Positions 23,281-35,766 of a DNA stretch of 64,000 nt are shown here, one piece after another; the stretch's first letter is position 1; the number at the start of each line of letters is the position of its first letter. Source of the stretch: Corylus avellana (lineage: Eukaryota; Streptophyta; Magnoliopsida; Fagales; Betulaceae). The stretch is taken from the NCBI RefSeq assembly GCF_901000735.1, contig NC_081550.1:2376669-2440668 (forward strand), given 5' to 3'. The translations under genes and the position numbers were made by a program. The notes under the pieces are model-generated. The model was not told the origin of the DNA. It was given only the letters and a program-made list of their open reading frames with translations, and searched no databases.

Positions 23281-24503
23281 CTGTTATAATTTCTCTCACA
23301 CAGTGTGAGAAGTCGGAGAGAAATCGGATTGACTCTTTTGGATTCTCTCAGATTCTTGAGGACCAAAATTCTAGGGTTTTGCTTCTCTCACAGAGCAAGT
23401 AAGTGCTCAGATTCTTGCTCAATTGCTTTTAATTTTTTTTTTTTTTTGAAATGATTTGATGTGTGATTGAATTTTTCGATGCGGGGTTCGGTTGCTAGGG
23501 TTTTCAGGAATTTGGGCGTTCTGTTGAATTCTTTGTCTTTTTTATTTGATTCTGTTTGGATTCGGAAGAATCTGGAATGGGAGTGTGAAATTGAAATCCA
23601 GAGGTTGTTTGCATGTGGGAGTTTGGGTTCTGCTCTGTTTGCGGGAATCGAGAATTTTGTGGAATTCTTCTAATTGGGCGTTAAATGTGTGTTTGTGTGA
23701 CTGGGAATTGACGAATCTGAACTTGATAGTGTGAAAGTAATTTCGAAGTACTATTTGTCTGTCGGGATTTGGTGCTGAGAATATTTAGTGAAATAAAACA
23801 TAATATGATAATGAATTTTTAAGTTTTACCGGTTATTTTAATGAACTTTACTAAGTACCAAAGAATGAAAATAATTGTTTGGGAACTCGAAAAAACAAAA
23901 AAAAAAGGTTCTTTCAATGAGATTTTTTGGGAATCATTGCATCAGGTTGTTAAGATTAGGTGGTTCGGTTTTGAGGAATCTGAACTTGATAGTATGAAAG
24001 TTGATTTCAAGATGTCCTTTGTATGTGAAGTTTATTTTCTCTTCTCGATTGGGTAAAATTTTTGGAGGGGAAACCCGAAATTGAGATGTTGAATTTATGT
24101 TTTTTCTTATTTTGGAACCCGGAAAGTAGAAGCTCTCATTTAATTGAGTTTGATACATCTACTTGCTGATACGTGAAAATTCTGATGAAAGCTGGGGCCT
24201 GTATGATATGATTTCGTTTCCTTTCCGTCTTTATTTTGTGTTTTGTCTATGTCATTTGGATGCATTATATGCCACTCTTTCGTTTAAAATTAAGTTCTTT
24301 ATTTAGTTGGGTGGTCATGATGCTAGATTAATAAAGGTCCTGTTTTGCTCAGAAAAAAAATAAAGGTGCTGTTTGTGGTATATCTGTTTTTTGTGCTTGT
24401 TTATGTGAAAACTCTCAGAGTTTTTCCTAACTTGGGGTTGTTTTCTATTTGCAGTTGTACAGGAAATAAAGAGACCTGTACTTACTGAAGGGATTTGGAA
24501 GGT

Positions 24504-27500
24504 ATGCAGTCAAAGTCTGAAAATGCAAATCGACTAGACCCTGGTTCACATGCCATTCCACCGGCAGGTGTCTATTCTGAACCTTGGTGGCGTAATGGAT
24601 ACAACCCCATGTCCCCAGTTGTGACAGGGGGGAATGTATCCAATTCATCTTCGTTAGAATGCCCAAATGGTGTTTCAGATTCCAACGACGGTCAATCTCC
24701 GTCAAATGGTGGATTGAATGAGGACGATGATGATGCCACCAAAGAATCCCAAAATACTACATCTTCCAGATCAGGTGCCTCAAATGGTTATACTCAGAAA
24801 TTTTAAACACAGAATTTGTGTAAATGCATGTTACAAACAAACCACTTACTATGATTTCTGGACTGATTTATGAGGTTGAAATTTTGTTGAGATAGAAATA
24901 TTCTTGTTAGCCTTTTTGGAGGATATAAGTTCGTGAAGGTACTAAAAATAATTTATTTCTAATTTTAGCTGGAAATTATGCACAAGAACACCAAAATGTG
25001 CAGCATGTTGCATCAACTGCACCTTCTATGCGTGATGAATGTCTCACCCAACCTCCACAGCTTGAACTTGTTGGACACTCAATTGTAAGTGTGTTTTGTT
25101 TTGAACACTCCCCACCCCCCCTCGCCCACCACTACCACCCACCCACCCACACACACACAAACAGCACAGAAGAACAAAAAAATAAAAAATAAAGAAAGAA
25201 AGTCTTTCCTTATCAAAGTCCAATCATCTGCTGATAATTGATCAAGACTTTTGGACTGAAGATTCTGTTTAATGTATAAAATTAGACAACTCAAACTTGC
25301 GTGATATTGGAGCCGAAGGGATTCCTAGCTTTGTTGCAATTCTTTTGCAGGCATGCGCTTCAAATCCTTATCAGGATCCATATTATGGAGGAATGATGGC
25401 ACCCTATGGACATCAGCCTTATGTAAGATTAACCTCTTGTACTCATATGTGATTGACTGATGATGTCTTCTTGATTGTTAATGGGAAACTGCCTCTATTT
25501 TCACTTGCATAAAATAATGCTCTTGAGAGATATGTTATTTAAGCCTGGATATGTATTCCTAAAAAGTCTATTGCAATTATTGCATGTTACATTCAATGTA
25601 TTGGATTTTGAAAATTCTGTACTTTTCTTTCTGAAGAAGTTCAAATATAGGATCAGTTCTCATTTTTTATATTTTTTATGACATCCAGTCAAACTGAATA
25701 GTCAAGAGTTTCCCAATTCTCAGTTTCTTTTCCTTTTGTTTTCTGTATCCTAATTTTCAGCTTTTAAGCTTGGGGTGAGTAATCTGATTCTAAGATTCAT
25801 AGTGGCTAGACATACGATGTTGTTCAGGCTGTTCAGAGGACTTGAACTGAGGTCAGGGTATGATTTTCACCCAGGATCGCTGTTTATGTGTTGGGTTGGG
25901 AAAGTGTAGGAGGACTGATTTCATCTCTTGGGAGAAGAATTGGGAATTGTCCACATTTTGTTCTAAGCGGGAGGGGACCATATGTTTCAGTAATGTCATT
26001 TTATAGAATATTAGCCTTAACAGTTCATAGATTTTGGGGGCTCTTGGGATAAGAACATTGACCTTGTTATGAAGCAATGTGGTCTTTTTGGTACCAGGAT
26101 TCCAAGTTAGTGGATGTCAAGGATGGGTGATATTCTTAGCAAATTTTTATCTTTAGCTTGAAAACAAACTGAACATTCTGCATGCTAAAGTAGTGAAAGG
26201 GCTAGCACACTGTCTATGCTCAAGGCAGTTGAGCGTGAGTGGCCTAATATCATGCTGTATTGTAGTAGCTTTCTGAATTTTTTTGTGGCCTAATGCCATG
26301 CTGCCACGGGGGTGCATTCCCTCAGTTAACTACAAATTTTTCATCTTTTGAGATCTCAAATGAACTTTGTAAAATGCTTGATTCAAACTATAAAGCCTTG
26401 ATGTGTTATCGTACTTACTTAAGGTGCAAGCCGTAGCACTTTTCTGTTTGATCATTGGAGTACTCTGTTTGATCATTGGAGTACAAGAGTTGCCAACATT
26501 TGTTTGTTTTGATAAATTTCAACTGATTCTGAGTTCTTTTTTTTTCCCCCCATTTCAATGCTCGTCATTTTTATTCACTTATGTGGGCCTTGGTCACTGG
26601 GAAATTGAAGACCTTTCTTGTTTTCATATTCATAGACTGCATTTTTTTGGGGCATAGTTGCACTCATTTGCTCTTATAGACAGAGTCGGTATGACCAGAA
26701 ATATTTTCTCCAAAAAGATTGGGTCAGGCAGAGAACAGTAGCATATTCTTGAACAATGGTGTTCCAATGCCTTCTGGTTGGGGGAGTTGTAATGGAGACA
26801 GTGATCGTGATCTTGGCCTTAAGGGAGCAAAGCATCATGGTGTCAGTAGCATCCATGTTAGAAGCAACCTCTCTATAGGTTTATGACTATACTCAACCTG
26901 GATAAATCTCTAGTAGATAGCCTGCCATCACCTAAGATTATGTCACCAATTGAGATACTCATCCTGCATGAAGCTCTTGATCTCTCTTCAAGGGTGGCTT
27001 TGTGCACCAATCTTCATGGTTGACTTAGCAGCACAGCAATGAAAAACTATTAGCCAAATATATCTCTCTTGTGGTCTTCTACTATAACTTGTGTGTTCTT
27101 TTCCTTTTATTCAAGGACAGTTTGACCATTATTCTTATACTAAAACAACCAAATAACAATGGCAATGGCAATGATACTGATAATAAAAATAATTTTCTGC
27201 CCCATGAGGTGTTTGCTTTTAGTACATCAATGTAGTTATCCTTATATAAATCTTTTTCCTTGGATGCTTTACTAGAATGTGGAATGGTCTAACATATATT
27301 TGTTGTGGTCAGGGTTATCCTCCTTTTCTCGGATTGCCTCATGCCAGAATGCCTTTGCGCCTTGAGATGGCACAAGAGCCTGTTTATGTGAATGCCAAAC
27401 AGTACCAAGGTATTCTGAGGCGGAGACAAGCACGCGCCAAGGCTGAGCTTGAAAGGAAGTTGGTAAAAGTTAGGAAGGTATAAATGGATAAGTGGCTTAA

Positions 27501-28424
27501 TATGGTTGTTGAGTATCGTAGTTAATATGGTTGAAGCCACAACTTCAGATATATTGCTGATGATATATGGCTTCCTTAGTTGATAGTACTTAATCCCATA
27601 ATATGTATTTTAATTAAGAAAAGAACAACTTGCATTTTGAGGAATTTTTTTTACTGCTCTGGAAGCTCAAAGCCTTTTTGTATGTTCTCCCAAATTATCC
27701 TTTTATAATTGGTGCTTTGGACTTCCCATATGCGACACTTATTTTAAAGTGAAGTGTTAAAGGGAAAGTATAGTTTTCAACTTTTGGCTTTTTGATATAA
27801 GATACATATTTTGGTTATTATTGATGTTTTAAGCATATATGTGATTTGTATTGAATGGAGGTAATTAAGTTTCAACTTAAAACTGTTGGTACTGTTGTGA
27901 ATTATATATATATTGTTTGTGTGCAATTTGAGCTTCCATTGTTATAAGTAAATGTATTGGCATATGTGCAATTTGAGCACCTTCTCTATGGTATCTTGTT
28001 AATTTCCCATCTTCTACAGCCATATCTTCATGAATCTCGCCACCAGCATGCTATGAGAAGGGCTAGGGGTACTGGAGGACGCTTTGCAAAGAAAAATGAT
28101 ACTGATGCCTCAAACCATGATCCCAAAGAAAAGGGCACAACATCTGGGCCAGCACTCTCATCACAATCTGCAAGTTCTTCTGGTTCGGAGCCCTTGCTCA
28201 CTGACTCTGCTGGAACATGGAATTCCTCCCATGGGCAACAGGATGGGAGGCATGACGCTCCCAATGCTCACAATTACGTAAATGGTCATGACCACTTCCA
28301 GAACCACAACAGCTTGCAGGCTTCGTCATATCTGTGTCCTGGCGAAAGAGGTGAGGAAGGCGACTTGAAATGGGGAAGCGTCTCTTCTAACCAGGCTTCA
28401 CAGCGGCGTCTTGCCATCCAGTGA
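24504..28424 (+). CDS. NF-YA9-like: NF-YA transcription factor subunit, NF-YA1/9 type
   Basis: Coding exons: 24504-24774, 24969-25084, 25351-25422, 27313-27477 and 28020-28424, giving 342 aa. A non-coding first exon ends at the GTAAGTG donor at 23399; exon 2 opens at 24455. The conserved core is [17 protein letters not shown] from about residue 176 (NF-YB/NF-YC binding), a short linker, then [17 protein letters not shown] from residue 209 (CCAAT-box contact), split exactly by the last intron. The N-terminus is Asn/Ser-rich with an acidic patch (EDDDDA), and the C-terminus is Ser/Gly/Asn-rich. NF-YA binds the NF-YB/NF-YC dimer and gives CCAAT specificity in the nucleus. Assignment to the NF-YA1/9 clade rests on the core variants and gene order. 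The start is the first ATG in frame; a TTG lies three codons upstream. Confidence 0.94.
26445..26486. repeat. 21-bp tandem duplication in NF-YA intron
   Basis: The unit CTGTTTGATCATTGGAGTAC with one more base occurs twice in perfect tandem inside the 1.9-kb intron between the third and fourth coding exons (25423-27312). It is probably replication slippage. Confidence 0.85.
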
Positions 28425-29061
28425 ATCCCAGGGCAGAGTTGGGTGCCAAGATGGAGGATTGGCCCCAAATGGGATGTATATTCCCTGTTTATCTATTGAA
28501 AGCATTCTTGGCAATTCATCTGCCAGGCGGCAATTCATTCTTGGCTTTAAGATCGTGCATGTGGCATGGATGAAGAGTGTGGAAGAGATGGTGAGTGGGG
28601 GCCATGTGGCTTGCTAAAAGATTTCCAGTGCTTCATTCCTCCTTCCATTTATGCTCTTTGTACAGAGTTAGAGATTAGATGACTCAAAGTTTGCCTTTTT
28701 AACTCTGGATTAAATGTACAAACCATCTTGTTTGATAGGAGGCTTGATCTTGGTGCACTTTGTGTTTCATGTTACTCATAGGAATTGAGTAGTGGCTTAT
28801 TTTGCAAAACATCAAACTTTGAAATATTGATTTTTCACTCCGACTTGTGAGCGGTTCTGGAGCCTATTGGGGGTAAATTGTTGACCATTCTGGCATACTT
28901 GTATGTGCATGCGTGCAGAAGTTTCCTGGACGATTTTGCTCGTGGCACGAAGTTCTATTTGTATTGGGCGGCAGTTACAAATCAAGTGCATGCTACTGCA
29001 GACGCTTCTATTGGAGAAGACCTAGCTGCACAATTTGCAGCATCTTATGGGTGCAACACCC
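28425..29061 (+). other. NF-YA 3' UTR and downstream DNA
   Basis: The first 300 or so bases are the likely 3' UTR and hold the miR169 site at 28527-28547. No canonical AATAAA was assigned. A 68-codon frame at 28878-29084 has no family resemblance and runs into the retroelement that begins at 29062. Confidence 0.55.
28527..28547 (+). promoter_or_regulatory. miR169 target site in NF-YA 3' UTR
   Basis: About 100 nt after the stop codon the sequence GGCAATTCATTCTTGGCT matches the known miR169-complementary site of plant NF-YA transcripts. Against the complement of the common miR169 sequence I count mismatches only at the outer positions and one internal base, plus one G:U pair. The miRNA-seed side (CTTGGCT) is intact. 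miR169 cleaves NF-YA mRNAs under nutrient and drought regulation, so this transcript is very likely under that control. The site is recognised from memory of the family, not by a search. Confidence 0.82.
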
Positions 29062-30290
29062 TTTTTTTTTTTTTAATTGAATAAGGAAAGGGCTACAGGA
29101 ATGATCTTTTTCACTTCTGATCCGATCGGAAGAAGAAGTGAGAGATCCTGAAAACGAAAAAGGGGTGGGCTTTCCAACAATAAACTCAAAATAAACTAAA
29201 ACAACACATAAATAAAAACAAGAGGGAAGGTCACCCCAACAACAAAGCCCAAATGGTAAAAAACAGTGCAAATACAAGAATAAGTTCTGGATCCAGTTCA
29301 AAAGGACCAAACAGCAGGCAATGGTAATTACCAATGATCCCAAAAGAATCATAAGCAAGTCGGACCTATTTCAAGACCGCACAAGGCGGTGTAAATTGCA
29401 AAGAAACTCCGTGAAGAGATCATTGCAGGTAAAACAACAACCACTGTTAAATGGTTGTTGCAGAGTAGGCACTGCAGAGAACCAAAAAGGAGCCGGTATA
29501 GGACGACCACCAACATCAATCTCCTCCTCAAAATCAAACCAAGTCATGGCAGGGAGATAAAAACCCACAAAAAACAATACAAACAGCAAAATAAAACTAA
29601 ATTTACAGTAAAATAGAAATAAAATTACAACAAAAACAAGCACCAAGAACACCAAAAAACAAGGGCAGGGGCTGTGGTAGCCGGCCGAAGAACAGATCGG
29701 GCACCGGCGAGCAGTAGACTGATCGAGGATCGGCTGGCGGAAAAGGGAAGCTAGGAGGCCAGGGAGGATGGTGGAAGGCCTCGATTGGTGGATGGGTCGG
29801 CGTGGAAGAGTAGATCGGGTTTTGAAAAAACCCGATCTAAACCCCCAAAAACCAGATCCACAACCAGGAACTTCGGCAAGGCAGTGGAAGCGACATGGAT
29901 GGACTGAAACGGCAATAGGCTAGGCAGCGACAGGCCAGGCGATGGGCAAAGCGGCGAGGACCGAGAACGAGGGACTGGACAGCACAAGGGGCTGGACGGT
30001 GGCTGAACGACGACGGGAGAGAAGAGCAGCGGCGGACTTCGAATCTACACAAGAAAAAAAAAACAAAACACAAGAAACCCAAACAAAAAACACAGCAAAG
30101 AGGGAACAAAGAAGGGGAGGGGGATGGAGGAAAAGCCTTTTCCTCCACCCCGGGAAGCCCACACAAGGCGGAGAGAAAGACCTCACTAGGAGGCGGCTGG
30201 GGGAAAAAACCCTAAGGGTTTCCCAGAGTTTCTCTCTCTAAACAAGAGAGAGAAGTTATTTTTTGGGAAAAAAAAAAAAAAAAAAAAAAA
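29062..30290 (-). mobile_element. Non-autonomous poly(A)-tailed retroelement, about 1.2 kb
   Basis: On the minus strand the element starts near 30267, has a pyrimidine-rich head with a small hairpin (TCTCTCTTGTTTAGAGAGA), runs through a GC-rich segment and ends in poly(A) (T-run at 29062-29074). Its head hairpin and the tail motif GCCCACCCCTTTTTC recur in the same order in the element at 53992-54970, so the two are one family. The tail side also has a repeat-like AAGAAGAAGTGAGAG region near 29130. No reverse transcriptase or other domain is visible, and its open frames (up to 116 codons, overlapping) look non-coding. A 23-base A-run at 30268-30290 borders the head. No TSD was found, so the boundaries are approximate. 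Confidence 0.55.
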
Positions 30291-31033
30291 CCTTTGAAGA
30301 GGATGCTCTTACCATCATCCTCCTCCCGTCAAACGGTTCTAAACCTTTTTTCTGATTGGAACTTCTCTACCATTATTTTCTATTTTCACTTTCATTTCAT
30401 CTCTCTTCAGAGTCCGGAAGGCTTTGAAAGTCTCTTGTAATGCCAACTTTAAAGCACATTTTTTTAGATAAGTGGGTCATCTTTCACTTTGTTTTTAAAT
30501 GCAAAATTCTCAATTATTTTTTCCATTTTTTCTTCCACTTGGATTAGAGTTTAAAAAAAAAAACAAAAGTGCCCAATGAACTCGAAGCAATTATGAATTG
30601 AAGCTCTCATAATTTGCAAATATTTTAATCACATCCTCTTATGTTGGAGCGACCCAGAATCGCCATGACCTTTTTATTTCCTTCATCAATAAGATAGATA
30701 GAATTTATTTCCGTCATATGTTTAATTCATGGAATACACGATAGGGAATCCAGCACGAGCTGGAACAAAGTCCATGATCGTGATATATTAATAATAACAG
30801 GGAATTCGTGTGTCAAAGCATAGACCAACTTAACAGTAACTGATCGGTATATAAAGCACCGTATAAACGTATCATCAATATCTAAATACTATTAAAAGAC
30901 TTACATTTGAAACCAGCTGCTTTATTGCGATTGTTTTGATACAAGGTTTTACACTCAAAATCATAAAACAAAAACCAAAAAGGGAATAAGGGAATGTAAC
31001 CTGTAGTTCACTAAGCACCTGCATAGTTTTGTA
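30291..31033 (-). other. Sec62 3' UTR and convergent intergenic DNA
   Basis: NF-YA and Sec62 converge here. The Sec62 3' UTR probably extends to about 30900, since AATAAA-like signals occur on the minus strand (CAATAAAGCAG, complement near 30921-30930). The rest is AT-rich and shows no gene. Confidence 0.5.
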
Positions 31034-32683
31034 TCATATATGATCATCATGTTTATGTTGATCAGCACCCTCTAGGTTTTCAACTCCCTCTGCCGCATAC
31101 TGCTCTGAAACAGTTTCCTTGCCTACGTTGTCCGATGGAGCCTTACTCGCATCTGTAAAACTGTTGTTTGCTTCTGTGTCGTTATCGACAGTTTGCTGCT
31201 TGTCCATCATCCCGGACAGGGCTAATCTTGGAGACCACTCGAGAACATCATCAATTATGTTGGAGACCCGCTTCTGATACCTGAAAGATTGGTTGGATTG
31301 ATACTTCAGGCACATGCAAAAAAGGAAGGCAGAGAAGTATTTTTCCTTCTACGGAAATTAGGTTATTTATATTCAACACTGACCTTGCTCTAGCAGCCTC
31401 ATCAGGGGCATGGTGCCTCAGCACCAATATGACCAGCACAGCCACCATCGCATAGAAAAGCCTCGTCGTCCACTTGGGTCGCTCCTCCTCATCTTTCTGG
31501 GGCCAGAAACGGAATAACTCTCGCAATGTTGCTTCCTCAGCAAGTATGTTAGGGAAAAACCAAACACGTTTTCCAAGAACGATATAAAGAGCACCAAATG
31601 CAGTTGCTCTCACTGCAAATTAAACAGAAATTTAAATGAAATACCAGCAGAAAACCACAACATAAGTTAATTGAAGTGATCTGTAAGGCTCCATAGTGAT
31701 ATAGTATCACATCATGAAAACAGAAAAAGGATGTAAATAATTCTAGCTCCTCCCAAGCAAGAGAACATAAACAGCAAAAACAGGAAGTTCAAAGTTCACT
31801 CATTAAATTAGTTGCAATCTTCCTCTGATCTTGAGCAGATTGATATGAAAAATACTTCAAAATGCTTTCTAAAAAGAAACAGGGTTCCTAAGATATAACA
31901 ACCATTTGATAGAATCTGGGTGACTCCTGTTTATGATTTATAAAGTTGGGTGACTCTTAAAATATCTGTAATCGGGTGACTGCACTGCTTGTAAGTAGAT
32001 GAAAGAAAGTTCATCTATCATATGAAAGAAAACATTAATCTCCTTAAAACACACACACAATCTGATGGGACAGAAGTCAAAGATGTCCACAGATCCAGAT
32101 GAAGAGTGGTGCATGGAACCAATTCTACTTAAAGGATCATTATACAAATTGGAACTCTAAAATCGACATCATAAAGCAATTCCCAATCACAATCCAAAGC
32201 ATCTCAAAAAGCACAAACAATCAACTAATCAACTGGTCCACAAACCCATGCCTAATGCCTTCACCAAAGATGGACCTTCAAAAAAGTAAATCAAACTACC
32301 AAATTGGGACAAGGACACCAGCCCATCACCATCACTAATCCTAAGCACTTCAGTCCGGTTAGAAGATTCCTATTTTATACTCTTACCATATTATTTCTAA
32401 TGTGATAGACCATCAGACCATCACAACAAATTTAAAAAATTCTTTTGGTGCATATACTTGAAATAAATGCCTTCATTCAAATCAATAAATGCCTTCATTC
32501 AAATCATAGAGCTTGCAAAGATAGGTTTCTGTTGAACACGGCGAAAAATTATTACTAACTATTTCAGACTAACATTAACTCATACTAAACCAGTCATAAA
32601 GTGGTCATCGTGTTTGAACAAGAAACAGAATTTTTAAGGCAAAAATTGGACAGGGAGAAAGACATTTCCTATATATATACACA

Positions 32684-32720
<37 letters not shown>

Positions 32721-35700
32721 AAGAGAGAGAGAGAGGGAGAGAGAGGGGCAAAGAGAGGGAGAGAGAGAGAGAGGCAAAGGAGGCATGCCCATGTCAACGT
32801 AATATTTAAAGTCAATGCACCCCATCAGACGTGTGCTAAATCGTTGGCCTTTAAAAGTTTAAATTAGACAACCTTGAATCCCAAGTGCTAAAGCAGGCAG
32901 TGCTCTCAATTAAAAAAAGAAAAACAGTACATCCGTGCACCCCAAGTGCAAATGAATTGATGATAGAGCTATCACCACCAACCAATTCTAGTTCCTAATA
33001 ACTAGATCAAAGTTTCCACAAATACAAGAGCACAACTTACAGCACCGAACAGCTTAGTTTTTCAGTTTTTATCCTAAAAGAAGTGAAACAATTAGTTCCT
33101 GCAGCTGAATTAGAGATGGAATTGCAAAAAAGAACCAAACAAAATTTGTCAAGAAAACAAAAACCCTAGCCATTACTAGGTATAATATTTGCATAGACAA
33201 CATGTTAAAATTTACAAGCATTACGATGGAGCCAATGTAGGTGGGCATATAACATAGTGACCACTCACTCCGTCCCAATTTATATATCTTATTTTGGTAT
33301 AGTAATTTTTATCAAATTTCCTGTAAATTAAAGGTGACATGACTTTAGTAAGAAACTTGTTTACCTTTTTAAAAAAGGTAAAGGGTAATTGAAGAAGTTA
33401 GAACTTCAACAGTTAGAAAGTGGACATGTAGAAAGAAAAGAAAGACTTAAATTAAGACAGATGGAGTATTTATCGTACAGCAACCTGATAACAAAATATA
33501 TTACTACAACCATGTCGGTTACCTAAACATGACAGGATGCACAATTGTCAATTAGTAGCAGTAATAGTGAAAAAATGGTGCAACAAAATTGACAAATGGC
33601 TTACTTCAAACTAGTACACCATTAATCATAACATTGTATCAAGGCTCTAAGAATGAGCTAAGATAAATTGAGAAGAATATAAAATAAATAAGCACAGCAT
33701 AACTTACATAAAAGTAGTGACAGAATAAGTAGCAAGACTCCTGCGCAAGAGTAGAGTATTAGTAGCTTGCACCGATGGGGATACACAGGAAACAAGCAAA
33801 TTGCTAGTGTCAACACAGGCCAGAAAAATGAGAGAAGCGTCTGCCAAAGTGGTCTCCGTTTTACAAATGTCCACGCAAAAAAGGCATCATTTTCAGAAAA
33901 TACTTGATCCTGCAAAATAGAGTCAAATATTGATACTTCGCCTATAGAAACAATTAGAAACATGCTCCTAAGTCCTAACTTCCTAGATAAAGTAAATCAA
34001 GCAGAAATTATCATAAATTTTTTAATGATAATACCCTTCTCATTAATTTTTTTTTTTAAGCGCCAACCTCTGAATTGTTTTTTTTTTTTTTAATAATAAT
34101 AATAAATGAAAAGGGTATAATAGTCTTTTCATGTCATTTTTGTTATTCATTTGAGGAAAATAGAGCTAAAAGTTTTAGATTTAAAATATTTGTAAACTCA
34201 GGTATTAAATTGGCTAAATTGAAAACTCAGGTCATGCAAAATTCGTAAAAGCAAGGGGGCTTTTTAGAATATTTTCCCAAAAATAAATACCCTAAACCTA
34301 GATAAAGATAACTTCAACTTAGATAAAAGATAAGGATAAAATCCTTACTCCCTCTCACGTTAGAGATATAACATAATTCCAACTTGGAACAATTAAGTGT
34401 AGCACATCCATGATGAAAGGCTTCTAGGGGGTAACAAAATCTACTTGTCGCAAACAACTAGTCACAAACAAAACCAACAAATTGAACTAGAGCCGCCTGA
34501 CTTGATTTGATAAAAAAACTGAATTGGCTAAAACATGCTACTAAAGCCTTGATGGGCAAAACAGGCTTGGGCACTAAGGAGTCAACTAACCAGGTAAATC
34601 ATGGTGGTGTCTTCATAGTTGTGGGAAGATAAATTAAGAGGCTAACTGTAATGCATGCAGCTAAATAAAAAATTTGTGTGTCTCATACATCTAACTGCAA
34701 AGCAATGAGTTACCCATCAAAACATTTAAATCTTACATATTGAGATTACTTACTGGGAAAATCTCTAGATGTGCTGGCCATGTAGACAACTTTTTCTTCC
34801 CAGGACGAAGAGTTTTCACCACACGATCACAGCGCACTAAAAGATTCTTTCTTAACAGAGAATTACCAACATCTTCAGTCTCTAGGTTCCTATCTGATTC
34901 TAGAATATCTTTGAGCTCTGGGTGATTTCTCAAAAAGCTAGCAAAATCCTTCCCTCTGAAGTACTCCACACGTGTCTCCTGTAAAACAGCCCACCTAGAC
35001 ACCAAATCCTTATGATCTCTCACCTTCTCGGCAAACAACTGAAACACATCCTTCTTAGCAGCTTGTTTCTGAAGATAAAAATAATAGTAATAATAATAAT
35101 ATGACAATCTGATCGAAAAGGGCAAAAAATGACAAAACATGTAAACCTACAAATTATGATCAGAGATAAAATCTGGCATGCAAACCACATTCTTTGCAAC
35201 AAAAAATGCCAAAAAAATCACCAGATAGAGACCAGCATCAAGGCATAAGGTAGACATAAAAGACTGCAATGATAAGACAGAGTAACAAACAATGCACCAT
35301 TAAGCAAGTCTATCGAAACCTAAGACAAATGAAACCAAATTGCCAAAAGTTGTCCCCGCACCCCAAGCAATCTCACTCTTAGTCCATTTGAAGGTAATGG
35401 GCGTAATAATTTCGTCGATTCAGAAACCAGGAACACCAATAATAAACATCAAAATTTCGTGGACACATTATTAAGGCCGTTCTGATTTTCCAAGAAACGA
35501 GCAACAGACGGGGACACCGATAATTGTATTGGGCTCAATGGGGTTGTATGATTCTCATAACCATCCGGTCCCAAACAACCAAAAGCATCACATTCCAACT
35601 TCTTAATTCGAATTTCCACACTACCTTCTCGGCAAGCAAACGGAGTATTAGAGAAATCAAGACCCCCACATTTCAAGTACACTAATCAACAATTCTAAAT

Positions 35701-35731
35701 CCCAACATAAACAAAAAAAAAAATACTAATA

Positions 35732-35766
<35 letters not shown>

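Noticed and set aside
28878..29084. 68-codon frame downstream of NF-YA
   Set aside because: No family recognised and it ends inside the T-run of the retroelement.
29751..30186. Several minus-strand frames of 78-109 codons
   Set aside because: Low-complexity Ser/Leu/Cys/Phe products in overlapping frames of the retroelement body.
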